64,000 nt of DNA, taken from positions 169,001-233,000 of the forward strand of contig JADKAC010000008.1 in the NCBI GenBank assembly GCA_016715425.1. The letters are read 5' to 3'. The position numbers and the translations under genes were made by a program. Under the pieces are notes generated by a model that searched no databases, was not told the DNA's origin, and was given only the letters and a program-made list of their open reading frames with translations. This document shows, one piece after another, positions 8,913-17,157 of this stretch; position 1 is the first letter of the stretch, and the number at the start of each line of letters is the position of its first letter. Source of the DNA: Bacteroidota bacterium. GTDB lineage: Bacteria > Bacteroidota > Bacteroidia > Chitinophagales > BACL12.

Positions 8913-9116
8913 TTGAAAATAGTAATAAACATTAAAGCATTACATCACAATCCCTTTGGGATGTTAACGCCGGGAAGAAATTGGAGCGCTGGAAGTGAGT
9001 ACAGGTTTGGGTTTAATGGAAAAGAGAGTGATGCAGAAACGTATGGAGAAGGTAATACTTTCTATAATTTCAGTGAACTCTACATCTGCCAACCTTTAAT
9101 TTGTTTTGTCTGGTAA
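8913..9116 (+). pseudogene. RHS cassette D, truncated core without tip
   Basis: A 67-codon frame holds only the shared linker and first part of the core (NPFGMLTPGRNW, EYRFGFNGKESDAETYGEGN) and then runs into unrelated codons (TFYNFSELYICQP) and a stop. Bases 8950-9056 are nearly identical to the same stretch in cassettes B and C. The RLGRF-SVDP part of the core, the variable tip and any immunity gene are missing. The deletion junction lies right after the GEGN codons, and the promoter of the following toxin-antitoxin pair starts about 45 bases later. Confidence 0.7.
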
Positions 9117-9130
9117 AGAAATTAATTTTG
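9100..9130 (+). promoter_or_regulatory. Promoter of the RelE-type toxin-antitoxin pair
   Basis: TTTG at 9100-9103, 19 bases of spacer, then TAATTTTG at 9123-9130: an exact fit to TTTG-N19-TAnnTTTG. Transcription would start about 9137, leaving a leader of about 12 bases before the antitoxin ATG at 9149. The -33 box lies inside the tail of RHS remnant D. Confidence 0.7.
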
Positions 9131-9148
9131 ATTTTATAACTTAATGAC

Positions 9149-9358
9149 ATGCTTACAATAACTCCGCAATATATTACAGATAGCACAGGTAAAAAGATTT
9201 CCGTTGTACTTCCGCTTAATGATTTTAAAGCCATTTTAGAAGAATTGGAAGAGTTGGAAGATATAAAACTTTATGATGAGTCTAAAGAATCCAATGAACC
9301 TTCAATACCCATTGAGGATGCGTTTAAAATAATTGAAGAAAAACGTAAAGAAAAATAA
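9149..9358 (+). CDS. Antitoxin of a type II toxin-antitoxin pair
   Basis: 69 residues with a beta-rich N-terminus (ITPQYITDSTGKKISVVLPL) and a long acidic helix (EELEELEDIKLYDE), the layout of small Phd/YefM- or RelB-like antitoxins: an N-terminal DNA-binding or dimer part and a C-terminal toxin-wrapping helix. The stop TAA shares its last base with the ATG of the toxin gene, typical of translational coupling in these operons. It is expected to neutralise the RelE-like partner and repress the promoter just upstream. The exact antitoxin class is not clear. Confidence 0.75.
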   Translation: MLTITPQYITDSTGKKISVVLPLNDFKAILEELEELEDIKLYDESKESNEPSIPIEDAFKIIEEKRKEK

Positions 9359-9612
9359 TGGCTTACACTGTAACCATTAAGAAACAAGCAATTAAAATTC
9401 TGGAAAAAGTAAATGAACCGTATTACACCAATATTAAAGAAGCCATTTACAATCTTGCAAATAATCCACGGCCTAAAGGTTGCAAAAAATTAAAAGGAAG
9501 AGAAGGATATCGGATTAGAGTTAATGATTACAGAATTATTTATGAAATATTCGATTCAACTCTTTTGGTAGATGTTATTGACTTAGGACATAGAAAAAAT
9601 ATTTATGAGTAA
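9358..9612 (+). CDS. RelE/ParE superfamily toxin
   Basis: 84 residues, the usual length. It has the RelE fold pattern: N-terminal strand YTVTIKKQA, helices with EKVNEPYYTNIKEAIYNLA, the turn NPRPKGCKKLKGREGYRIRV, then DYRIIYEIFDSTLLVDVIDLGHR. The order KKLKG, YRIRVNDYRIIYE and a terminal GHRKNIYE is typical of RelE mRNA interferases, which cut mRNA in the ribosome A site. Coupling to the antitoxin is by one shared base. The pair lies between RHS remnant D and the convergent HipBA operon, so it may stabilise the island. Confidence 0.9.
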   Translation: MAYTVTIKKQAIKILEKVNEPYYTNIKEAIYNLANNPRPKGCKKLKGREGYRIRVNDYRIIYEIFDSTLLVDVIDLGHRKNIYE

Positions 9613-9721
9613 ATTTAAATCACAACTTTTTTTCTATCAATTGGTGTCCCAACCCGCCGCCATTCAAGTTGAGATTAAGTCTTTATTTCAATTCTCACCA
9701 TGAATAATTTTTAACAATTTC

Positions 9722-10975
9722 TTATTCAAACGCACTCGCCATTCTTTCTTGTTCGGTACGTGTAATTCCGTATTTCGATGATAGCTTTCTCCATGTCTTC
9801 ACAGAGGCATGTATCTTTTTAATTATTTGTTGTGTGGTTGAATTATTTAATCGGAAATATGGCGCAACTTCTAATGCTAAATCTATATCAAGTGCATTAT
9901 CGTTTTCATAAATATTCACACTTAAACCTGTTCCAAATTCGTTTGGATTAATATCATACGCTGGTGACAATATCCACCCTTTATCCGTGAGTAGAAATCC
10001 ATGATTTCTTAAATGATCGTCGGTGTTTTTTACACAAATACTAAATACAATTCTTCGCCATAATTCTTCCAGGTCCGTTTCAATATTAGCTCCATTTTTT
10101 GAAATAAATTCTACTAAATCCAAATAACTGGCACCCTCTGATCCCGCACCATCACTATATCCTAGTAAGGTCATTGCAGATGCAAAATGAATTCTTTCAC
10201 CTTTTGCGTTTCTATCAAATCTTTTAGTTAAGTAAGTATGATATTTATTTTTGAACTTTTGTATTCTTCCTTCCGCCATATTCAATCCTGCTTTTACCGC
10301 CAAATCATTTGTTAGCATTTCCCAGACAGCAATATCTTTCTCATCTGACTTACTTGGGAATTTTGCAATCCATAAATTATTTTTTGCATCCACTACACTT
10401 GCCTTTGGCCTTGCACCACCCAAGGAAGAACCCGGCGCTATTAAGAGATTTATCCATTTCAAATACTGCGGGTCATCCACTTTTTCATCTTCAAATTTTA
10501 AACTCGCTTGTTCTAATGTTTGTAATGAAGTCCATGGAGGTGAAGCCATATTTTTATTATCATTTAAAAACGGCCCCATCTCATCTATCTTAAACCGCAA
10601 TGCACCCATTCTATGTTGGTCAAACACACCCATTAAAAAATCAGATTCCAATAATTTTTTAGCGTTGCGACCTTCCAACTTCGCAAGTGCAGATTCATGT
10701 CGTTGCATTAAAACTCTTCCCCATCTGTCAGGACATGAATCTAAGAATATTCCAAAGTTTGATTTTTCATTTGCCGGATAAAATGCACCTGAAAATAATT
10801 GCAAATCAGGATCTATCATTTGTGAATATCCAGAACTGATCCATGACTCAGTAAATTTAAATGAAAAGGTTTCTTTACCCTTCATTGAAGTAGCATTAAG
10901 TATTCCCATCTGCATGGGTTTTACCATGCCTTTCCAATGCGCATACACCAGTATTTCTTTTTGTGCTTTTGTCAT
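9722..10975 (-). CDS. hipA: HipA-family serine/threonine kinase toxin
   Basis: 417 residues, the usual length of HipA. The N-terminal part has the HipA-N pattern; the kinase part shows SSLGGARPKA near residue 175, ATP-site Lys in LWIAKFPSK, catalytic NTDDHLRNHGFL near residue 318 and the metal-binding SPAYDINP near residue 338. HipA kinases phosphorylate a translation target (glutamyl-tRNA synthetase in E. coli) and cause growth arrest. The HipB-like gene lies 3 bases upstream on the same strand. The pair converges on the RelE-type pair with a gap of about 110 bases. Motifs look intact, so activity is plausible. Confidence 0.92.
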   Translation of the reverse strand: MTKAQKEILVYAHWKGMVKPMQMGILNATSMKGKETFSFKFTESWISSGYSQMIDPDLQLFSGAFYPANEKSNFGIFLDSCPDRWGRVLMQRHESALAKLEGRNAKKLLESDFLMGVFDQHRMGALRFKIDEMGPFLNDNKNMASPPWTSLQTLEQASLKFEDEKVDDPQYLKWINLLIAPGSSLGGARPKASVVDAKNNLWIAKFPSKSDEKDIAVWEMLTNDLAVKAGLNMAEGRIQKFKNKYHTYLTKRFDRNAKGERIHFASAMTLLGYSDGAGSEGASYLDLVEFISKNGANIETDLEELWRRIVFSICVKNTDDHLRNHGFLLTDKGWILSPAYDINPNEFGTGLSVNIYENDNALDIDLALEVAPYFRLNNSTTQQIIKKIHASVKTWRKLSSKYGITRTEQERMASAFE

Positions 10976-10978
10976 TTC

Positions 10979-11296
10979 TTAAAGTGATTTCTTTTTCTTA
11001 GGCGCTCTTTCTTTTACTGTTAATCCTGCATCCTGAAGTTTTCTTCCCAACGTATCATCTTCAGCAATTAATAGCAAATCTTTTTCAAGACCTAACACAA
11101 AAAGCACTTGCGCATAAGTACCCATAGCAACGCCGGGCGAACCGGTTTCAACAGCCCACAATGTCTTGCGACTAATGTTGGCTCGCTCCGCAACTTGAGC
11201 TGCATTTAATTTGCGACGTAAACGTGCTAAACGAATATTTTCACCCAGCTTAATTAATACTTTTTTGACGGAAGGAAGAATAATTGATTTTGCCAT
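10979..11296 (-). CDS. hipB: HipB-like HTH antitoxin
   Basis: 105 residues from ATG 11296 (MAKSII). A Cro/C1-type helix-turn-helix spans about residues 20-75 (GENIRLARLRRKLNAAQVAE, NISRKTLWAVETG), then a basic C-terminal tail (KERAPKKKKSL). It should bind HipA and repress the operon. An upstream TTG at 11317 would add 7 residues, but a good -7 promoter box covers that codon, so the later ATG is preferred. The longer tail than E. coli HipB is common in Bacteroidota homologues annotated with HipA. Confidence 0.88.
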   Translation of the reverse strand: MAKSIILPSVKKVLIKLGENIRLARLRRKLNAAQVAERANISRKTLWAVETGSPGVAMGTYAQVLFVLGLEKDLLLIAEDDTLGRKLQDAGLTVKERAPKKKKSL

Positions 11297-11304
11297 AACT
11301 TGTA

Positions 11305-11322
11305 TAATATTACGCAAACATA
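11305..11322 (-). promoter_or_regulatory. hipBA promoter -7 box and possible operator
   Basis: On the minus strand TATGTTTG (11322-11315) fits TAnnTTTG. Between it and the ATG at 11296 lies the 8-base palindrome TAATATTA (11305-11312), a possible binding site for HipB. No clear TTTG -33 box is seen upstream. Confidence 0.4.
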
Positions 11323-11462
11323 GATTAAATGGGTATGATACTACACGTTATTTTTATTTCCGCAGGGTTCTTATCTCTATAAATAATTATATGAAAGGAA
11401 AAACCTTCACACTTAAATTCTCCTTTAAATCAATATTAAGAGTGTATCTTTTTAACGAATAG

Positions 11463-11560
11463 CACCAATTTTTCACCCCCACAATCTGGGATGATAACAT
11501 CAAGAAAAAATTGGAGCGTAGTGAGTGAGAATAGGTTTAGCGGCAAGAGAATATTATCCC
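11463..11560 (+). pseudogene. RHS cassette E, decayed relic of the shared core
   Basis: The DNA lines up with the start of cassette C: CCAATTTTTCACCC is shared exactly, then GGGATG-TAAC, AAAATTGGAGCG, AGTGAGT, AGGTTTAGCGGCAA correspond to the FGMLTPGRNWSAGSEYRFGFNGK codons with several small deletions and stops. No frame is open. It is the right-most copy and marks the far side of the array, beyond the HipBA genes, which implies the array once extended across this region or that the toxin-antitoxin genes were inserted into it. Confidence 0.7.
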
Positions 11561-11586
11561 CCCAAATAAAAAATATCATGGGCTAT

Positions 11587-11730
11587 TTAGGCTGCTGCGA
11601 GGAATGATGATGCAAAAGAAAATTTCAAATAAATACAGTTTATGTCAATACCAATTGAATTTTTAAATTCTTCTAATAATTGCAATGCAATCGTTACTTT
11701 TATAGGATGAGCATTTGAAATATTACTCAC
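11587..11730 (-). other. Short ORF or gene relic of 47 codons
   Basis: On the minus strand, GTG at 11730 opens a 47-codon frame ending TAA at 11587, with the text SNISNAHPIKVTIALQLLEEF. The amphipathic, non-repetitive composition looks protein-like rather than random, but I recognise no family and there is no clear promoter. It may be the relic of a small gene within the decayed end of the island. The rest of the gap 11318-11797 holds only RHS relic E. Confidence 0.2.
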
Positions 11731-11797
11731 TGAAAAATTTAAACTTATTACTTGAACATACACATAGTTAAATTTAAAGAAACTTTAATGTACTGTT

Positions 11798-12643
11798 ATG
11801 TTACCTGTTTTTTTTCAACCACATCCATTATTGCAGAATTATGTAGAAGCTATAATTATTTCAAATTTTGATTTCGATTGTGAAAGAAACATTTCCTCCA
11901 TCTCTACCTTCGTCCCTACTTATGAAAGATTTTTGTGCTTCCACCTCGCCGACCAGATTCAGGTAAAAAAGGAAAATAGTCAATACTCTCTTCGTCCCAG
12001 ATCAATAATTGTGGGGCAGCAATTAAAACCAGTTGAATTGAACTTTGGCCAAATCCACTTTTGTGTGAGTGCAGTATTAAAACCTTCTGGTATGTTTAGA
12101 TTAACAGGCATACCACAGCATGAAATGATAGATCGTGATTTTGATGGTAGTCTTTTGTTAGGAAAGGAAGTGAATGGATTAATTGAGCAACTTGGAAATG
12201 CAAATTCAAATAATCAAAAAAATATTATTATTCAACAATATCTATTGAGTAAGTTATGGAAATTAAAACCGCTTTTACCTTTTGATGCGGCAATATCTGA
12301 CCTGATAAATTCTGGTGGAAATTTATCGGTAGAAAAACTCGCTTCTTTATCGTGCTTATGTGTGCGTCAATTAGAACGTATAAGCCTGGAACGAATAGGG
12401 CTAAGTCCTAAATTATATAGTCGGATAATTCGTTTCACCCGGGCTTATCAGTACAAAGAATATTTTCCAAAATGCAGTTGGACTGCTATTGCTCATAATT
12501 GTGGTTATTACGACCAAATGCACATGATACATGATTTTAAATTCTTTGCAGGAATTAATCCTGGTTTGCTAAAAGAAAATAATATCGAATCGCTTATGCA
12601 TTTTCAGATATCAGAAGCTGAAGCTTCTTTTTCAGAATTATAA
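11798..12643 (+). CDS. AraC-family transcriptional regulator
   Basis: 281 residues. The N-terminal half (about 1-150) is the cupin-like sensor seen in Bacteroidota AraC proteins that begin with a PHPLLQNYVE-type motif. The C-terminal half has the two helix-turn-helix motifs: LSVEKLASLSCLCVRQLERI near 178-197 and the second with SWTAIAHNCGYYDQMHMIHDF, including the conserved GYYDQxHxxxDF pattern. It should act as an activator or repressor of a nearby gene; the 712-residue gene downstream on the same strand is the nearest candidate. The ligand is unknown. Confidence 0.9.
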   Translation: MLPVFFQPHPLLQNYVEAIIISNFDFDCERNISSISTFVPTYERFLCFHLADQIQVKKENSQYSLRPRSIIVGQQLKPVELNFGQIHFCVSAVLKPSGMFRLTGIPQHEMIDRDFDGSLLLGKEVNGLIEQLGNANSNNQKNIIIQQYLLSKLWKLKPLLPFDAAISDLINSGGNLSVEKLASLSCLCVRQLERISLERIGLSPKLYSRIIRFTRAYQYKEYFPKCSWTAIAHNCGYYDQMHMIHDFKFFAGINPGLLKENNIESLMHFQISEAEASFSEL

Positions 12644-13205
12644 ATGAGTCCAGAATGTCGTGTTTATACTATTCTGGAAATTTATCCAAACATATATTTG
12701 ATTCATAATTAATAAAAAAATATATACAATCGGAATTAATTAAATTACTAGAAAGAACTTGGGTAGGTTAAAGAATACACTGTATGCGAATCATATATAA
12801 AAAAGAAATAGCATTTTTTAACCCAACTCAAATTTATCTGCCAAACATTATTAATGCATTTGCTTAAAGTGTTATATAGTTTTATTACTTAAAATAAGTA
12901 TCTCGCAGTTGGTGTCTCGTCAACTTTAAAGAATTATTGAGAATACAATTATTATTTTTTTAATTATAGGATTGTGAAATCATTGATTTGATATAAAGTA
13001 AATTGATGAAATAATTTAGCGATTAAACTAGCCTGATGACATCTGTAGTGTAATGTTGAAGAAATAGAATAACTCATGTAAGCTCAAACATAAAATCATA
13101 CTCAAATAATAAGACCTAATTATAATTTTTGTTTTAACGATAGTAATCCAAAAAGCTAAAAGGGGTTTTAAAAATCATTCAATTAAATACTTAAAATCAC
13201 CATCT
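12644..13205 (+). other. AT-rich gap with one hairpin and no gene seen
   Basis: 562 bases of very AT-rich sequence. The only structure I see is a 7-bp inverted repeat CCAGAAT/ATTCTGG at 12650-12677 just after the AraC gene, which could end transcription weakly, but no T run follows. No open frame of protein-like composition and no RHS core sequence was found. Regulatory sites for the next gene may be here but none is clear. Confidence 0.5.
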
Positions 13206-15344
13206 ATGAATTATTTAAAAATTCCGGGGAAGTTCAGCGAAGAACAGCTGAATGTCTTTGTTGGCACCCGACAAAAATTTCTTCTTTCACCCTTTATACA
13301 GATAGGGCTTACAACTAACACTACATATTGGGAAGAACTGACATGTGTGGGTTATAATCCGCAGGCGGAAAGGCTTGAAGCGATTATTTCTATTAAGCAA
13401 ACGTCGGGTTATAGTGGCAACTTATGCTCAACATCATCTAAAGAATATGTACGCTTTTTTATTGACTTTAATGATGGCAATGGCTGGCAGAACATGGGAT
13501 ATACCAGCACAAAAGTTGCAGACATCAGCGATGCTCCTCCCGGTGTACAGCATCCCATAATTTATATGTCGCAATTATATATTGACGATGCAAGCCATAG
13601 AAAATTTTTGAGCTGCAATCAAGCTGTTGTGCCAACTGTAAGGGCAGTGCTTTCCTGGAACACCATTCCTTCAACTAATCCAAATACACAGTCGTATTAC
13701 GGTAATACACTCGATCGCTCAATACAGCTCGACCGCAAGAAATTTTTTATCTGGGAAGATATTATCCACCTTACAGAAATTAAAAAACTTCCACCCATTG
13801 ATATGGAATTTCAAATACCAATTGCGAAACCTGTTCCTGCATCCCTTGAAGTATTGCATAGAAATTATGCTGCACTAAAAATTGAACCGAACAGAGTTTT
13901 TTATTCGGCTATTGGTTCACAGATAGGATCGGAAATGAAATTTGCTAAGACCACTACTTATAGTTTACAAAAGTTAGGTTCATTGGACATCAGTATTTCT
14001 GATATCAGTGATTTTGTTCTTGCACCAGTTACAAAAGCAAATGTGAATTATGAAGAATTATATTGCGTAGGATTAAATACGGCACAGGATACACTTGGTG
14101 CTGTTATTCATGTTAAAAATTCTGGTGGTTATGGTGGTGACCTTTGCAGTACCGGATCAAAGGAATATGTTGCATTTTGGGCCGACTGGAATAATGATGG
14201 GGTGTATGGTCAGTACCTCGGTACAGCAAGTGTTGATGTTCACGATATATCCAATATTCCTGCTGACGGATTATATTATAATGTTGCTCTACCGGTTGAT
14301 TTTTCGCATCGACTTAAAACATGCAGCTCGCCAAACATTATTCATATTCGTGGGGTATTATCCTGGCAGTCTCTACCGAGTACAACAAATTCAAATCAGT
14401 TAAATCATTATGGAAATTATGTTGATGCAGTTGTACAGATAAGACCGGGTTTGGGTTCAAATGTGGATGCAGTTATCACTTATGTAGGCAATGTGGACAG
14501 AGATGATATAGATCCTAGTCACCATCTATTTAATTATAACGGTGCTTCACCTAATGCATCAAATAATCGTCCTTGGGGCGGATGGGTAAGTCTTCATGGA
14601 ATCATTGATAGAAATGGTTTTAACGGAGTAATTAAATACAAGATTATGTATAAAAAATACGGTGCAGCTGATAGTACCTATGCAACAGTTTCCACCAATG
14701 AAACATTTTCTATGATTGATTTTGCACCCGATCCAAACTTAGAATTCACCGATAATCAAATTGTTTCAGACGGCTGGTTCACCTACAAGCAAAATCCTGC
14801 TATCCAATTATACAATGAAACCAATTACTTGGCAGGATGGAGCACTGGTGGACTTACAGATGGCACCTATACAATTAAGATGCTCTTCACTGATGAAACA
14901 AACGCTATTCAAGTAGCCGATGAATTTTCTATGATTATTAATAATACACCAATGACCGTTAATCCGGATGCAGGTGTTGCAGTTAATCCTGCCTATGATC
15001 TTGATCTTGCTATTATTGGAGGTGACTGTCATAGTTATGATAAATCAGCATCACTTATTGATGGAAGGGTAAGAGCCGTGCATGCATATTTTAGTGGATG
15101 GAGTTTGGAATTGCAACCGACCACTCATACCAATGGTGTAACACCTGCACCTCAAAGCAGGCCATACAATGCAATTGGTGATATGGGTGATGCAAATGCA
15201 TCCTGGTCGCTTGACACTGCGAAACTTGATCCTTGCGGCTATACAGTAAGAATGATTGCTACTACCAGAGTAATTCTAAACAGTTCGCCTGGATATTTTC
15301 CGCAGTACGGACCAAAAGCAGTGGGGTTTGCTGTATTATCTTAA
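13206..15344 (+). CDS. Protein with a duplicated GEVED-like beta domain, no signal peptide
   Basis: 712 residues. Two copies of a domain of about 130 residues are present, at about 45-175 and 285-415. Each has CVGxN, an LCSTxSKEYVxF element, a DWNND/DFNDG turn, DIS, and VLSW plus LPST/IPST, ending in YYGN or HYGN. The Asp/Asn/Gly turn recalls GEVED domains of secreted proteins. The C-terminal part (about 430-712) looks like further beta-sandwich modules. There is no signal peptide and no T9SS tail, although the domains look extracellular, so export would need another route or the N-terminus is truncated. It is clearly richer in GC than the RHS tips upstream. A strong terminator follows. Function unknown. 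Confidence 0.75.
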   Translation: MNYLKIPGKFSEEQLNVFVGTRQKFLLSPFIQIGLTTNTTYWEELTCVGYNPQAERLEAIISIKQTSGYSGNLCSTSSKEYVRFFIDFNDGNGWQNMGYTSTKVADISDAPPGVQHPIIYMSQLYIDDASHRKFLSCNQAVVPTVRAVLSWNTIPSTNPNTQSYYGNTLDRSIQLDRKKFFIWEDIIHLTEIKKLPPIDMEFQIPIAKPVPASLEVLHRNYAALKIEPNRVFYSAIGSQIGSEMKFAKTTTYSLQKLGSLDISISDISDFVLAPVTKANVNYEELYCVGLNTAQDTLGAVIHVKNSGGYGGDLCSTGSKEYVAFWADWNNDGVYGQYLGTASVDVHDISNIPADGLYYNVALPVDFSHRLKTCSSPNIIHIRGVLSWQSLPSTTNSNQLNHYGNYVDAVVQIRPGLGSNVDAVITYVGNVDRDDIDPSHHLFNYNGASPNASNNRPWGGWVSLHGIIDRNGFNGVIKYKIMYKKYGAADSTYATVSTNETFSMIDFAPDPNLEFTDNQIVSDGWFTYKQNPAIQLYNETNYLAGWSTGGLTDGTYTIKMLFTDETNAIQVADEFSMIINNTPMTVNPDAGVAVNPAYDLDLAIIGGDCHSYDKSASLIDGRVRAVHAYFSGWSLELQPTTHTNGVTPAPQSRPYNAIGDMGDANASWSLDTAKLDPCGYTVRMIATTRVILNSSPGYFPQYGPKAVGFAVLS

Positions 15345-15364
15345 ATATGTTTAATCAGTAAAAG

Positions 15365-15401
15365 AAAAGAGGCTGTTTCAAAAGTGATTCAGCCTCTTTT
15401 T
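15365..15401 (+). terminator. Rho-independent terminator
   Basis: A perfect 11-bp inverted repeat AAAAGAGGCTG / CAGCCTCTTTT with a 14-base loop, followed by T. It lies 20 bases after the 712-residue gene. Confidence 0.88.
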
Positions 15402-15616
15402 AATTCTAAAGAATATTTGAATATTTTTTTTATTTAATTTTTTATTAAAAAATAAATACAATTGATTTATCCTACATAAATTTTATTGCAATACAGTGTT
15501 TTGTAATACTAATTGAAATTATTTCTATCGGATGGTTTGTGTACTAATCTACTTAAATCATAACTGATATAAATTTATTAATGAAATAAATATTTCCTGA
15601 TTTCCTATACTATATC

Positions 15617-16726
15617 TCACAAAAATTTTACCCAAATAAAATAAGGCCGGTAATAATCTGCATTGCTAAACAGATCGAAAAAATTAGCTGCATTAGTATT
15701 ATACGAAACTAGTATTGCACCTGTAGATGGATTAATAAATTGCGGATGCATAAATGCATTATATGTCCATACATCACCATCAAAATCCGGAGTTTCATAT
15801 ACTAATGTTTTCTGCTTCCACGGTCCTGTTGGTGATGTGCTGAAGTAGGAATGAATTTTTGGTCCGAGAAAACCTTCTTGCGTAAGTAAATTAAATTTAC
15901 CATCGTAATACACAACAGAATACTGTGCAGATACATCTACCGGAAAACCATTTGCTTTTACTAATCTGCCTTCATCTTCGGGAAAAGTATCTTGCCATGA
16001 AACGCCATTGAAATATTCCCAATCTGCATAGATATCATCGGCAGGTACTCTAGCCACTTGTGCATATTTTGTAAATGAAAAAGTTTCGGCTCCATATATA
16101 TAAATGTATCCTTCCCATTCTAAAATTGCAGCGCCAAAAATTACATCACCACCTTCCCAAACAGTGGTGCGTGATACTTCAGAAATATCAGGTAAACTAA
16201 ATTTTACAAGATCAGTTCTTTGATATTCAAAATCCCAGGCACCGGTTCCGGTGCGAATAAAATATTCCATAAACACAAATAAATTATCGTCAATCACGGT
16301 GGCATCTCCCGGCCAATACCATGCATTATCCGGATCGGGTGTATTCACGAAAGCTTCGGGTTCGTCAATACTTCCTGAAACCAAAGTGCTGAATTTTTTT
16401 CCTTTTTGAATCATAAATACATTGCGCACTAAACCACTTGGGGGTCTGCTTCTATCTGCATACACAGTATCTAAAAATGAATCACCAAACATCCATACTG
16501 TTCTGCCGTCCGGCAACAAACAAGAATAGGTAGCATCACCTCCAGTCCATCCATTTCCATAGCGAGTAAACAAATTATTAAATGGAGTTGCATCTGTTAC
16601 AGAAACGCCACTACTCATGCTGGCATTTTCTTCTGCATTATAATCTAATTCCGTAATTATTGTTTCCGGATTTTGACATGCATGTAATCCAAAGGCAATT
16701 GAGATAATCAGTAAATATTTAGTCAT
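15617..16726 (-). CDS. Lipoprotein with a five-bladed-propeller-like (DUF4185/DUF5005-type) domain
   Basis: 369 residues. The leader MTKYLLIISIAFGLHAC ends in a lipobox with Cys17, so the protein should be lipid-anchored outside the cytoplasm. The mature part has the pattern of beta-propeller sugar-active or sugar-binding proteins: GDATYSCLLPDGRTVWMFGD, WYWPGDATVIDDNLFVFMEY, GAAILEWEGYIYIYG, YSVVYYDGKFNLLTQEG and a final NPSTGAILVSYNTNA. I place it near the DUF4185/DUF5005 group from these WMFGDS and YIYG motifs; the catalytic role is not established. It stands alone, flanked by two gaps. Confidence 0.7.
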   Translation of the reverse strand: MTKYLLIISIAFGLHACQNPETIITELDYNAEENASMSSGVSVTDATPFNNLFTRYGNGWTGGDATYSCLLPDGRTVWMFGDSFLDTVYADRSRPPSGLVRNVFMIQKGKKFSTLVSGSIDEPEAFVNTPDPDNAWYWPGDATVIDDNLFVFMEYFIRTGTGAWDFEYQRTDLVKFSLPDISEVSRTTVWEGGDVIFGAAILEWEGYIYIYGAETFSFTKYAQVARVPADDIYADWEYFNGVSWQDTFPEDEGRLVKANGFPVDVSAQYSVVYYDGKFNLLTQEGFLGPKIHSYFSTSPTGPWKQKTLVYETPDFDGDVWTYNAFMHPQFINPSTGAILVSYNTNAANFFDLFSNADYYRPYFIWVKFL

Positions 16727-16824
16727 ATGAAATGGTTTATAATTATTAAAGATATTGATTAGAATGAAATCATTTTAATACCACCGGAAATTTTCATAGA
16801 GGGATAAATTATTTTCCTTAACAT

Positions 16825-16867
16825 GAGATTGCTTTGTCATCCTCTGCGTTCCTTCCTCGCAATGACG
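16825..16867 (+). repeat. Dispersed intergenic repeat (GCTTTGTCAT...CGCAATGACG type)
   Basis: The element GAGATTGCTTTGTCATCC-N13-CTCGCAATGACG resembles short interspersed repeats widely seen between bacterial genes. Only one copy is in this window, so the repeat status rests on recall, not on a second copy here. Confidence 0.4.
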
Positions 16868-17117
16868 CACAGATTTGAAATTCGGAGTTATATTGAAGAT
16901 TTAAAAAAGTCATATAGTTATTTAAATGAAAAAATTTTTATAACACTACAATTTTGAGTTATTATAACAACTAGCACAAGCTTTTGATTGTCCTCCTGTC
17001 AAGCAGGTAAAGTTGAATCAAAGGAAGATAATAGGGCTCAAAAATTAGGCCAAAAAAAAATGCAAGAGATGATCAGACACTGATAGCTTATTAACTCCAA
17101 AACAAATTCACACATTA

Positions 17118-17125
17118 TAACTTTG
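17118..17125 (+). promoter_or_regulatory. Putative -7 box of the HD-domain gene
   Basis: TAACTTTG fits TAnnTTTG and lies 33 bases before ATG 17158. No clear TTTG is seen at the -33 distance. Confidence 0.4.
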
Positions 17126-17157
17126 AATTAAATACTTTAGCTATACAATTCAAACTT

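Larger units (their letters stand above)
16727..17157 (+). other. Intergenic gap between divergent genes, with one dispersed-type repeat
   Basis: 431 bases. It holds an element at 16825-16867 beginning GAGATTGCTTTGTCATCC and ending CTCGCAATGACG; I recall closely similar text scattered in intergenic regions of many bacterial genomes. Also present is the -7 box of the next gene at 17118-17125 (TAACTTTG). No gene is seen. Confidence 0.55.

Noticed and set aside
3549..9116. Insertion sequence or transposon as cause of the repeated RHS DNA
   Set aside because: No transposase, terminal inverted repeats or target duplications were seen; the repeated part is the RHS core itself.
10251..10781. 176-codon plus-strand frame opposite hipA
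   Set aside because: Antisense shadow of a clear HipA kinase gene with intact motifs; no promoter or family match.
14095..14403. 102-codon frame inside the 712-residue gene
   Set aside because: Shadow in another frame; the 712-residue frame has duplicated domain structure and a terminator after it.
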